DNA of 6,723 nt, from assembly GCA_022425465.1 (NCBI GenBank), contig JAKMFK010000242.1, forward strand, positions 1-6,723, in the 5' to 3' direction. The translations under genes were made by a program, and so were the position numbers. Below are positions 1-6,723 of the stretch, piece by piece. The number at the start of each line of letters is the position of its first letter. Within the stretch, counting starts at the first letter, position 1. The DNA is from Bacteroidia bacterium (lineage in GTDB: Bacteria > Bacteroidota > Bacteroidia > NS11-12g > UBA9320). The notes beneath the pieces were generated by a model that saw only the letters and a program-made list of their open reading frames with translations, made no database searches and was not told the DNA's origin.

Positions 1-1
1 A

Positions 2-643
2 GTGATTATTTCATTTTCATCTAATGCACAAATAAATTTTGATAGAAATTCTTTTAAAAGTGCATCTGTTGATAAAATGAACTTTGACTATGCGGTCAAA
101 GCATATTTAACAAACAATGCAACTAATCTAAGTGATACTTTATTTGAGTGGGAGGTTATTTCACTAAATCAACCCAATGAATGGGAATTACAGGTTTGCA
201 CTGATGGAGAATGTATTGCAGATCCACCATTAAATAGGACACATCCTTTTATCCTTTCCATTGGTGACCAAGAAGAATTTAAAATTGGTTGGGCATTATT
301 TGAAGAAGCTGGTAGTGGACTAGTAAAGGTAGCTGTTACCTCCGTAAATTATCCAGAAAATAAAGACACCGTTACTTTAGAAATTGCAACTCTATCTAGT
401 GTTAGAAGTATAAATAACAATGCTTTCACTGTAAAACCGAATCCTATAAGTAACTATATGAGCATTGATTTTTCTAACAATTCATCCCAAAACATCATAC
501 TTTATGATATCCTTGGAAATAAAGTTTTATCTGATAATATTTTTTCAGGAGAAAGAATCAATACTTCAAACCTTAAAAAAGGTGTTTATATTCTTAAAAT
601 TGTTGGATCATCAGACTTCTCTAAGGTCATTCACAAAAACTAA
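2..643 (+). CDS. T9SS type A sorting-domain secreted protein, 5'-truncated by window edge
   Basis: This is a probable extracellular or surface protein exported by Sec and then by the type IX system. The first codon inside the window is GTG at position 2, but it is probably an internal valine. The visible start (residues 1-10, ending SSNAQ) looks like the hydrophobic core and cleavage end of a signal peptide whose basic N-terminus lies upstream. Residues ~20-130 form a beta-rich, Ig-like region containing FEWEV (48-52), WELQVC (61-66) and a second Cys at 71, so C66 and C71 could form a disulfide. This resembles small Bacteroidota secreted proteins with a W-x-x-x-VC-x(4)-C signature; I recognise the pattern but know no function. 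Residues ~142-213 are a T9SS type A sorting domain: VKPNPIS (144-150), IILYDILGNKV (165-175) and KKGVYILKI (192-200), with a basic C-terminus. The role beyond secretion is unknown. The gene converges on the deacetylase-like gene. Confidence 0.82.
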   Translation: MIISFSSNAQINFDRNSFKSASVDKMNFDYAVKAYLTNNATNLSDTLFEWEVISLNQPNEWELQVCTDGECIADPPLNRTHPFILSIGDQEEFKIGWALFEEAGSGLVKVAVTSVNYPENKDTVTLEIATLSSVRSINNNAFTVKPNPISNYMSIDFSNNSSQNIILYDILGNKVLSDNIFSGERINTSNLKKGVYILKIVGSSDFSKVIHKN

Positions 644-659
644 ATTGGATTAATAGCTT

Positions 660-1955
660 TTAGTCTTTTATTTCTTCAAGCATAGCTGAATAGACTTTAC
701 GCCATCCCACCCATCGATCTGATTCACCTAGACTTTCATTGTGCCAAAGACTAACGAACAGCCCATTTGCATCTTTTACAGTTTTAATTAAACTTTTAAT
801 GGTTTTGATAGCCTCATCAGGTAATTCTTTTCTGTAGTACATTGGAGTAATATCCATAACACAGAAGGGTACAAGTTTGAGATTTGTTTTCTTATTATTT
901 TTCAAATCGAACCATAAGAATGAGGTAGCTATTCCCGCTCTGAAACCTATATGAGTTGAATATCCCATTGTATGGTCCTCATTAATACCAATCTTTATCA
1001 AGTTTTGATAAGTTTTGGGCACGGAATGCATTAAATAATGTTGTCTACTTACCGATGTGTTTGATTTCAGAATCTCATTTAGATTGAATAACTCTCTATT
1101 AAGTTGACTTTCATCATTATTACTGATATAGGAGGGATGAATGCCAATTTGATGCTTTTCATTAAGTTTTCTAATCAACTTCCTAAATGGAATATTTTCA
1201 GATGAGATATTTTTATCAAACTTGCCATACTTACCAAGTAGCACAAAATAGGTTACATCAATATTCAGGTTCTCATGAACTCTGTCTTGCCAATCAAAAT
1301 TGTAATAGGGATCTACCTTTTTTCCTAACAGAACTAAATATCGCTCTTTTAATTCATTAATATCAAACTTGAGAATATCTCGAAAGAACCCTAAGGTATT
1401 TCGAACAAATCCTTTATTCTTATACTTCCAAGCTTGATCAATATCAATGGTACTTTTGTAGCTAAATTTTCTTGGTGAAAAAGTTAAACTATTATTCTTA
1501 TCTAATTGTATTTTTAATAATTTAACCCATTGATTCACCAATGGTTGTTCAAGAACTCCATTTTTAAATAGAACACTCTCTGTTGCTGGGAATCTACCAT
1601 GATCATCTGGATTAAAATTAAGATACTCCTCATATCTTGAAACTAAAAAAAAGATAGCCGAAAAAATGTCAAATGGAATAATTTCACTTTCTGTTCTAAA
1701 GAAAATAGATGTATCAGCCCAATGACTAAATTTTACTTCAGACAATATATCTAACCTAATTAAAGATTCATCTAATAAGCCATTAGGAACTACTTTAAGT
1801 GATAACCCATTCTCAGTTGAATAGTTAACATGTGAAGAATCAATATCTACTGTATATGAAAAACCAACACCTAATAGATTATTAAAAACTAAGTCGAATA
1901 TGTAATCATGTCTTTCGGTAGGATCTGGGCAATATATCTGAATGGGCTTAAGCAT
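660..1955 (-). CDS. Polysaccharide deacetylase-family (NodB-like) protein, Bacteroidota DUF7033-type
   Basis: The 431-aa product is probably cytoplasmic or peripheral, since no signal peptide is visible. Residues ~1-160 resemble the N-terminal domain that precedes a NodB-like barrel in a Bacteroidota family, including FFLVSRYEEY (102-111) and GRFPA (120-124). The barrel-like half starts at STIDIDQAW (168-176), whose D171 and D173 occupy the place of the NodB catalytic and metal aspartates. It continues with GIHPSY (271-276), HYLMHSVPKTY (306-316), EDHTMGYSTHIGFRAG (326-341) and FVSLWHNE (400-407). The second NodB motif is normally H-S/T-x-x-x-H, but here only one His (H273) is visible, followed by P-S-Y, so the metal site is non-canonical. 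Relatives often sit near surface-polysaccharide genes, so the likely substrate is an acetylated glycan, though this is inference. It is the last gene of the minus-strand block, 18 bases after the metalloprotease. The ATG at 1953-1955 is clear. The family call is fairly sure; the enzymatic activity is not. Confidence 0.75.
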   Translation of the reverse strand: MLKPIQIYCPDPTERHDYIFDLVFNNLLGVGFSYTVDIDSSHVNYSTENGLSLKVVPNGLLDESLIRLDILSEVKFSHWADTSIFFRTESEIIPFDIFSAIFFLVSRYEEYLNFNPDDHGRFPATESVLFKNGVLEQPLVNQWVKLLKIQLDKNNSLTFSPRKFSYKSTIDIDQAWKYKNKGFVRNTLGFFRDILKFDINELKERYLVLLGKKVDPYYNFDWQDRVHENLNIDVTYFVLLGKYGKFDKNISSENIPFRKLIRKLNEKHQIGIHPSYISNNDESQLNRELFNLNEILKSNTSVSRQHYLMHSVPKTYQNLIKIGINEDHTMGYSTHIGFRAGIATSFLWFDLKNNKKTNLKLVPFCVMDITPMYYRKELPDEAIKTIKSLIKTVKDANGLFVSLWHNESLGESDRWVGWRKVYSAMLEEIKD

Positions 1956-1973
1956 CTTCTTTACAAAATAGTA

Positions 1974-3614
1974 TTATCTTAAAATTTTTACAGATATAGA
2001 CTCCGATTCTAGTTTAATTCTAATAACATATATACCGTGATCAAAGTCCATAGGTTTAAGCGATATATTTCCATATCCTTTGTCTAAAATTTGCTTTCCA
2101 AGTGCATCAAAAATTTCATAAGATGAACTCATGGCTAAGTTTATCTTAAGATTAGATTCTCCATTAATAAATCCTTGTTGATTTAATACTTTAATTGATT
2201 TCAAGTTCAAATGATATGTATCAACAATTTTGGGTATAAAACCAGCTTCAGCGAAGCAATCTTCTATGGCTAAATGGTACCTCATATCAAAATCAATACT
2301 ATCAACAGACAATATAACACGAGCCATTTCAATCATTGTCGTGTTTGGTGCCTGATAAAAAAAATGCTCTAATAGAACGCTATCTGTAGGAAGTCTACCA
2401 ATTTTATCATGTATGCACATTAATGCACTAGACCAAATATCTCGGTCTCCATCCTTTGTATTAACAAGGTCAGTAGGGTATAATCGATTTGAATTTATCG
2501 GAAATCCATTCCAAGTTTGATTACCATCCCAAGTAAAGATTTTGTTTGGTGTATTATCATTAAATGTTTTACTGTAAGCCTTTGAGAAATAATCACAAGA
2601 GCCTTCTTCCATAGCTTGTCTTTCTATACCAATAGTATTATCTGGAGAGGCTAGTTCACTTAATGAATGAACAAACTCATGTACAACAACCTCACCATCT
2701 TCAGCATCATCTATTCCGCCCTCGCCAAATTGGAGTGAGTGGTTTGATGGCATGTAGCCTGAATTATCTTGTCCACCAAATGCATGAACATCAACAACTA
2801 GTGTATCAGTAATGGCATCATATCCAAGGTTATTTACATACTCACCGACCGTATTTAGATGATAAAATACATTCAAATACTCAAAAATTCCTGATTCTCG
2901 ATCAACAGCTATACTATCATTGAAAGAATAAAAGAACGTGTCAATAGGAACACTCAAATCATCAAAATAGAGAAACTCAGACTCCAAAAAGAATGTGTCC
3001 TGATCAAATTTTACAGGCACTTTGTACCAAAACATTTCATTCTCAAGTGACGAATTTGACAAGTCATTATTGTCTGAATAATTACCACCATAGCTTACAT
3101 TAGCTGAATTAATTGGATTAACAGCAAAAACTTTCACAAATAGACTTGTATCCTCCTTAGCATATTTAATTAAATCCTTTTCAACTATTAATTTACCGTA
3201 TGAATCATAATATCCAATTACAGGACGGTTATTCGAATAACTTAAAACTGGTTTTACCTCAACAATTTGTTTGTCCCAAAAAATTGCTTGATCAGAGAAA
3301 CCAGTAGGAGTATAAGATTCATCTTCAGCAAGATAATTAGTTACATATATGCTTTTATCATCCCTTTCATGGATTTTTAATCCAGAATAAAGAATATGAG
3401 TTCCCTTTATATATTGATCGTAAGTAAAATGAGTAGCAAAAGGACTAGATATTCGATAAGATTCCACGAGCATGGATCTTTCTGATAAACTAGTGTTCTT
3501 ATCAATTATATTAATGAGCTCAGGATTTTGAATAGATGATTGACAAAAAATTTGTGAATGTAAAAAGTTAAAACAAAAAAATACTAAATATTTAAATACA
3601 CTCTCTTTTGACAT
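1974..3614 (-). CDS. Secreted M36/thermolysin-like zinc metalloprotease with T9SS sorting domain
   Basis: The 546-aa product is a secreted gluzincin-type protease. Residues 1-~25 form a signal peptide (K3, K8, then a hydrophobic stretch to about L18, ending near FCQ). Residues ~60-150 look like a fungalysin/thermolysin propeptide (FTYDQYIKGTHILYSGLKI, 63-81). The catalytic region contains NVFYHLN (248-254), NNLGYD (261-266), DNSGYMP (283-289), GGIDDAEDGEVVVHEFVHSL (299-318) and MEEGSCDYFSKAYS (335-348). The zinc ligands would be H312, H316 and E337, with E313 as catalytic base; the 25-residue H-to-E spacing fits gluzincins. DRDIWSSALM (390-399) matches the M36 region after the third ligand. 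Residues ~474-546 are a T9SS type A domain (YEIFDALGKQI, 499-509; HGIYVIRIKL, 526-535), although the usual PNP box is not obvious. M36 proteins usually have HD after the NxxN helix start and EGWSD at the third ligand; here these read GE and EGSCD. The substrate is unknown. The gene lies 63 bases downstream of the transporter. Confidence 0.82.
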   Translation of the reverse strand: MSKESVFKYLVFFCFNFLHSQIFCQSSIQNPELINIIDKNTSLSERSMLVESYRISSPFATHFTYDQYIKGTHILYSGLKIHERDDKSIYVTNYLAEDESYTPTGFSDQAIFWDKQIVEVKPVLSYSNNRPVIGYYDSYGKLIVEKDLIKYAKEDTSLFVKVFAVNPINSANVSYGGNYSDNNDLSNSSLENEMFWYKVPVKFDQDTFFLESEFLYFDDLSVPIDTFFYSFNDSIAVDRESGIFEYLNVFYHLNTVGEYVNNLGYDAITDTLVVDVHAFGGQDNSGYMPSNHSLQFGEGGIDDAEDGEVVVHEFVHSLSELASPDNTIGIERQAMEEGSCDYFSKAYSKTFNDNTPNKIFTWDGNQTWNGFPINSNRLYPTDLVNTKDGDRDIWSSALMCIHDKIGRLPTDSVLLEHFFYQAPNTTMIEMARVILSVDSIDFDMRYHLAIEDCFAEAGFIPKIVDTYHLNLKSIKVLNQQGFINGESNLKINLAMSSSYEIFDALGKQILDKGYGNISLKPMDFDHGIYVIRIKLESESISVKILR

Positions 3615-3677
3615 CTTACTTCACAATTGGTATGATTTACATATATTTTAACGAATTTAAGGTCATAATTATTTAAA

Positions 3678-4544
3678 TTAACTTGAATAAGCTATTAAAA
3701 TGATTGACAATACGGAAACCAATACACCAAACTTATTAATTGATGATAATTTTTCTCGAAAAATAATAACAGACATTAATGTGCTCAAAAGAACAATACC
3801 AATATTATTTATACCAAAGACAAAAGCACTCTTAAAACTAAAAGACTTAATCGCTAAAAGTAAAAAATTGATAGAGAAATAGTTTGGTATCCCTAAAATA
3901 ACACCTGATATCATGTTACGACTTGACCAATTATTAAAATTAAGTCGTTCTTTAATTATATAAAATGTTGTGCCAACTATGAAAGCTCCTAGGAAAATAG
4001 AGTATGAAATAGTATTTATTGAGATAGCATTACTGTAATTTAATTCAAGTAACTTTAACGATGTATCAATCAAACCACTACCTAAAAATACAATTACGGG
4101 TAAATAAACATACTTCCTTGGAATAATAGTCTGATTCTTTTTAGTTATTAGGTATATGCTGAATAATGACAGTAATATACCTAAGATAAATTGAATTTTT
4201 AATTTTTCAGAATTGTATGTGTAAGCAAATAGAACTGGGATAACAACTGACATCTTTGCACTAACTGCATTTACACTAACACCATATTTTTCTGTAGTCA
4301 TAGCCATGCTAAAAAATATAGCTACAAAGAGACAACCCAATAGAATACAATACTTAAACCAATCTGATACTACAATATTTAATATATCATAATCACCTGA
4401 TAAGACGAAGCCGATTATAAAACAAACCAAATAGTTAACTAAAATTGCTTGAATTTTATCGACTTCAAAAACTGAGAACCACTTAAAAATTAGATTTATA
4501 AAAGTACTGAATACAATGCTTAGAACTAAAAAAGTAATAACCAT
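3678..4544 (-). CDS. EamA/DMT-family transporter, 10 TM
   Basis: The 288-aa inner-membrane protein belongs to the drug/metabolite transporter superfamily. About ten hydrophobic helices are visible, near residues 2-20, 33-51, 63-83, 89-110, 116-134, 146-165, 173-197, 210-233, 241-262 and 268-286. This is the usual two five-helix EamA repeats. SEKLKIQFILGILLSLFSIY (112-131) near the end of repeat 1 matches REKLSSINKFGVLVSVLSII in the same place at the end of repeat 2, which supports an internal duplication. EamA proteins export or import small metabolites such as amino acids, sugars or nucleotide derivatives; the substrate here cannot be read from sequence. The ATG at 4542-4544 follows the ribD stop codon by only 2 bases, so the two genes are almost certainly co-transcribed and perhaps translationally coupled. 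No Shine-Dalgarno site is visible; the start is preceded by an A-rich stretch, as is usual in Bacteroidota. Confidence 0.87.
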   Translation of the reverse strand: MVITFLVLSIVFSTFINLIFKWFSVFEVDKIQAILVNYLVCFIIGFVLSGDYDILNIVVSDWFKYCILLGCLFVAIFFSMAMTTEKYGVSVNAVSAKMSVVIPVLFAYTYNSEKLKIQFILGILLSLFSIYLITKKNQTIIPRKYVYLPVIVFLGSGLIDTSLKLLELNYSNAISINTISYSIFLGAFIVGTTFYIIKERLNFNNWSSRNMISGVILGIPNYFSINFLLLAIKSFSFKSAFVFGINNIGIVLLSTLMSVIIFREKLSSINKFGVLVSVLSIILIAYSS

Positions 4545-4546
4545 TT

Positions 4547-5572
4547 TTACGATTTATTGAAGAATGATATGTTATCATCATAAGCCTGATGGACTAATGA
4601 AGGAATTCCATTTAGTTTGGGTGCCTTTCGTCCATTGTTCCAACTCTTATTTGATTCAATAATAATTGCTTCATCCCATAATTCAGCATCCAAAAACGCT
4701 TGAATTACTTGAATTCCACCCTCAACTAAAACACTGTAAATACCTCTCTCAAACAAATTACTTAAAATTATCTCTAAAGCATATGGATTGGTTTGTATCA
4801 ATTGATAGTTTGCAGACTCTTTATTATCCGTTTTGTTGAATACCAACGTCTTTCCAAAATTAAATGTCTGTTTTTCAAAATCAACAGACAAATCTGGAGA
4901 CAAAATAACCTTAATCGGATTATTGCCCTCTGAATACCTCACATCTAATAGAGGATCATCAATGTTAATTGTATTAGCACCCACTAAAATTGCTTGGTGA
5001 GATGCTCTTAACTGATGAACAAATGAATCATTTCTGAGATCACTGATTTTTGAACTCTCAAGGCTGTCTGACTCTCTGGCCATAAATTTATTATTAGTTT
5101 GAGCCCATTTCAATGTTACATAGGGGAGATTATGTTTTTGGGCTTTAAAGAAATATTTGTTCAATAGTTCACACTTTTCCCTTAGTACACCAACTATAAC
5201 CTCAATACCCGCATCAATAAGAGTCTTTACACCTGCTCCAGAAACTTTTGGATTGGGATCCAAACAACCTACCACAACACGTTTTGGTTTTAATTTAATT
5301 AACAAATCTGCACAAGGAGGAGTTTTACCATGGTAAGAACAGGGTTCTAAACTAACATAAACTTCGCATGATTGAGGGTCAACTTCTGAAGGCAAAGAAT
5401 TATATGCATTAACTTCAGCATGTGAACCTCCAAATTTTTGGTGATAACCTTCAGAAACTATTACTCCGTCTTGGACAAATAGACATCCTACCATTGGATT
5501 AGGAGCAACATAAAGTTTGCCTTTTTGAGCAATTTCAATACATCTATCAATGAATATTTCGTCTGAATTCAC
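4547..5572 (-). CDS. ribD: RibD: bifunctional riboflavin deaminase/reductase
   Basis: This cytosolic enzyme of riboflavin (FMN/FAD precursor) synthesis deaminates the pyrimidine ring of the GTP cyclohydrolase II product and then reduces its ribosyl side chain with NADPH. Residues ~1-145 are the cytidine-deaminase-like domain: NPMVGC (25-30), the zinc site HAEVNAY (51-57) and SLEPCSYHGKTPPCADLL (74-91), in which H51, C78 and C87 bind zinc and E53 is the proton shuttle. DPNPKVSGAG (105-114) is typical of RibD. Residues ~153-341 are the reductase domain, with LKWAQ near 157, LRASHQAILVGANT, IDDPLLDVR and LVEGG. At 341 aa the length is normal for this phylum. The start is GTG (5570-5572): an in-frame TAA lies just upstream with no ATG between, and the next internal ATG (M27) would remove part of the deaminase. 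The usual ASLDG/QWIT reductase signature is altered (see findings). First gene of the minus-strand block, divergent from prmC. Confidence 0.96.
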   Translation of the reverse strand: MNSDEIFIDRCIEIAQKGKLYVAPNPMVGCLFVQDGVIVSEGYHQKFGGSHAEVNAYNSLPSEVDPQSCEVYVSLEPCSYHGKTPPCADLLIKLKPKRVVVGCLDPNPKVSGAGVKTLIDAGIEVIVGVLREKCELLNKYFFKAQKHNLPYVTLKWAQTNNKFMARESDSLESSKISDLRNDSFVHQLRASHQAILVGANTINIDDPLLDVRYSEGNNPIKVILSPDLSVDFEKQTFNFGKTLVFNKTDNKESANYQLIQTNPYALEIILSNLFERGIYSVLVEGGIQVIQAFLDAELWDEAIIIESNKSWNNGRKAPKLNGIPSLVHQAYDDNISFFNKS

Positions 5573-5647
5573 TCCCCAAAGTTAAAAATCTATTTTACAA
5601 TAAAAATTAGTATCTAAATTCAAAAGATAGACATAAATTGCATTTTC
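5573..5647. promoter_or_regulatory. Divergent ribD/prmC intergenic region, presumed promoters both ways
   Basis: This 75-base, very AT-rich gap separates two divergently transcribed genes, so it should hold the start signals for both, or these may extend into the coding ends. On the minus strand TATCTTTTG (5629-5621) is close to the Bacteroidota -7 consensus TAnnTTTG but has one extra T, and no clear TTG -33 box lies at the right distance. No similar match is seen for prmC. There is no room for an FMN riboswitch. The promoter role follows from gene orientation rather than from motif matches. Confidence 0.4.
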
Positions 5648-6457
5648 ATGAAACTTGGATTACTAAAGGCACTTTATATTGATGAATTGAAAAAACTATA
5701 TCGATATTCAGAAGCTGAAAGTATATTTTATGTCATCCTTGAATGGGTTGAAAAAAAGAACAAAACACATGTTATTCTGGGACTTGAGACTATTTTAATT
5801 AATACATATCAGGATATCTTATTAGAGCTAAAATCGGGTAGACCAGTTCAATATATCACAAATGAATCTATTTTTTATTCGTTGCCTATTTATGTTGATG
5901 AAAATGTACTTATTCCAAGACCCGAGACTGAAGAATTGGTTCATTGGATTTTAAGTGAGCAAAAAGTTAATACCAAAATACTCGATATTGGAACTGGTAG
6001 TGGGTGTATAGCATTAGCATTAAAAAAAGGATTGCCCAGTAGTATCATATCTGGGTGTGACATTAGCATAAAAGCTTTGGAAGTAGCAAAAAGAAATGCT
6101 AATCAAAACAATCTAGATGTAAACTTTTTTGAATTAAATATCTTATATGATACCATAAATCAATATGACATAATAGTCAGTAACCCACCATATATTGCCC
6201 ATAACGAAAAGAAAAAAATGCATAAAAATGTTTTGGATCATGAACCTCATCCTGCACTTTTCGTTGATGATTTAGACCCATTATTATTTTACAAAAGAAT
6301 AGCTAATCAAGTTAAAAATACAAATACAACAGCTTACTTTGAAACCAGTGAATTTTACACAGAATCACTTGACCAATGGTTGATAAATGAAGGCTTTTTT
6401 ACTGAATGGAAATCGGATTTTCATGGGAAAAAAAGGTTCTTGAAAATAACTTATTAA
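5648..6457 (+). CDS. prmC: PrmC (HemK): peptide chain release factor N5-glutamine methyltransferase
   Basis: This cytosolic SAM-dependent methyltransferase modifies the Gln of the GGQ motif in release factors RF1 and RF2, which speeds translation termination. The 269-aa length is near the usual 270-290. Residues 1-~75 are the helical N-terminal domain that recognises the release factor, ending in GRPVQYI (64-70). The linker VLIPRPETEELV (87-98) is diagnostic of the family. The Rossmann-fold methyltransferase begins with the SAM loop DIGTGSGCIALAL (113-125), followed by CDIS (137-140) and the catalytic SNPPYIA (178-184), whose NPPY holds the substrate glutamine. HEPHPALFVDDLDPLLFYK (198-216) is also typical. 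Near the C-terminus YFETSE replaces the commoner FEIN-type motif, a small variation. The ATG at 5648 has no Shine-Dalgarno site, as is usual in this phylum. It is transcribed away from ribD, a frequent arrangement in flavobacteria. Confidence 0.96.
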   Translation: MKLGLLKALYIDELKKLYRYSEAESIFYVILEWVEKKNKTHVILGLETILINTYQDILLELKSGRPVQYITNESIFYSLPIYVDENVLIPRPETEELVHWILSEQKVNTKILDIGTGSGCIALALKKGLPSSIISGCDISIKALEVAKRNANQNNLDVNFFELNILYDTINQYDIIVSNPPYIAHNEKKKMHKNVLDHEPHPALFVDDLDPLLFYKRIANQVKNTNTTAYFETSEFYTESLDQWLINEGFFTEWKSDFHGKKRFLKITY

Positions 6458-6586
6458 ACATGTAAATCAAAATTGCTGTTTTATCCCCAAAACTGTAGGA
6501 ATAATGTGAATATTTTCGGCGTTAATACTATACAATAACAGTCATAAAGAACATAGATTGCATACAACTTAAACTAACAAATTAGA
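6458..6586. other. prmC-gyrA intergenic region
   Basis: This 129-base non-coding gap should contain the prmC 3' end and the gyrA promoter. An imperfect hairpin, CTGTTTT (6476-6482) / AAAACTG (6489-6495) with loop ATCCCC and one T-T mismatch, lies 18 bases after the prmC stop. It lacks a following T-run, so it is only a weak terminator candidate. TATTTTCG (6511-6518) differs from the Bacteroidota -7 consensus TAnnTTTG by one base, but no TTG -33 partner is spaced correctly. The last bases before the gyrA ATG are A/T-rich with no Shine-Dalgarno site. No small gene or RNA is recognised here. Confidence 0.35.
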
Positions 6587-6723
6587 ATGAATTCGCAAAA
6601 CGAAAAGATAATACCTATCAATATTGAAGAAGAAATGAAAACTGCCTATATCGATTATTCGATGTCAGTTATCGTTTCAAGAGCTTTACCTGATGTAAGA
6701 GATGGTTTAAAACCAGTACACAG
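6587..6723 (+). CDS. gyrA: DNA gyrase subunit A, N-terminal fragment cut by window edge
   Basis: GyrA is the DNA breakage-reunion subunit of gyrase (A2B2), which introduces negative supercoils. Only the first 45 codons plus two bases are in the window. The ATG at 6587-6589 opens a frame with [20 protein letters not shown] (residues 8-27) followed by [18 protein letters not shown] (28-45), the near-invariant N-terminal signature of type IIA topoisomerase A subunits. The [12 protein letters not shown] lead-in is typical of Bacteroidota GyrA rather than ParC, so gyrA is the better call, although 45 residues do not wholly exclude a ParC paralogue. The quinolone-resistance region and the catalytic Tyr lie beyond the right edge, so nothing can be said about resistance. 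Its own promoter is expected in the preceding 129-base gap. Confidence 0.95.
   Translation, partial: MNSQNEKIIPINIEEEMKTAYIDYSMSVIVSRALPDVRDGLKPVH

Noticed and set aside
465..653. Plus-strand open frame of 62 codons inside the first gene
   Set aside because: It lies entirely over the T9SS sorting domain in another frame, and the real frame has clear family motifs. Its translation shows no recognisable features.
639..664. Inverted repeat ACTAAA (639-644) / TTTAGT (659-664) between the convergent genes
   Set aside because: It has only six mostly A-T pairs with a 14-base loop, and it overlaps both stop codons. It is too weak to call a bidirectional terminator.
3615..3677. Possible promoter or small RNA in the gap upstream of the metalloprotease
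   Set aside because: No TAnnTTTG box with an upstream TTG partner was found on the minus strand, and the short palindromes (ATTTAAAT, CAATTG) are expected by chance in DNA this AT-rich.
3700..3882. Plus-strand open frame of 60 codons opposite the transporter gene
   Set aside because: It is antisense to the last helices of the EamA protein, whose hydrophobic pattern and internal repeat are convincing. The frame is short and featureless.
6476..6495. Hairpin CTGTTTT-ATCCCC-AAAACTG after prmC as a rho-independent terminator
   Set aside because: The stem has a T-T mismatch and few G-C pairs, and no T-run follows. It is recorded in the intergenic entry but not called as a terminator.
1..6723. Mobile element, CRISPR array, toxin-antitoxin, phage or defence system
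   Set aside because: No spaced direct repeats, transposase or integrase motifs, tRNA-like stretches or defence-type domains were seen on either strand. Every sizeable open region is explained by the listed genes.

Overview
The window is AT-rich DNA with short intergenic gaps and almost no Shine-Dalgarno-like sites. It carries two secreted proteins that end in type IX secretion system (T9SS) type A sorting domains. T9SS cargo domains are restricted to the Bacteroidota, and the style of the ribD, prmC and gyrA products points to a Flavobacteriia-like member, probably Flavobacteriales. The species cannot be named from this sequence.

Layout. At the left edge is the 3' part of a plus-strand gene for a small T9SS-secreted beta-rich protein (to 643). 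It converges, with a 16-base gap, on a minus-strand block of four genes. In transcription order these are ribD (5572-4547), a 10-TM EamA/DMT transporter (4544-3678, 2-base gap), an M36/thermolysin-like secreted zinc metalloprotease with a T9SS tail (3614-1974, 63-base gap) and a NodB-like polysaccharide-deacetylase-family protein (1955-660, 18-base gap). A 75-base divergent region separates ribD from plus-strand prmC (5648-6457). After 129 non-coding bases the plus-strand gyrA gene begins (6587) and runs off the right edge.

Function. RibD performs the second and third steps of riboflavin synthesis. PrmC methylates the GGQ glutamine of peptide release factors. GyrA is the breakage-reunion subunit of DNA gyrase. 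These are core housekeeping genes. The transporter, protease and deacetylase-like gene are accessory or envelope functions that may be co-transcribed with ribD, but nothing ties them to riboflavin biochemically.

I found no RNA gene, mobile element, CRISPR array, phage feature or convincing new multi-gene system. The points most worth checking are divergent active-site positions in the metalloprotease, in the deacetylase-like protein and in the RibD reductase domain.
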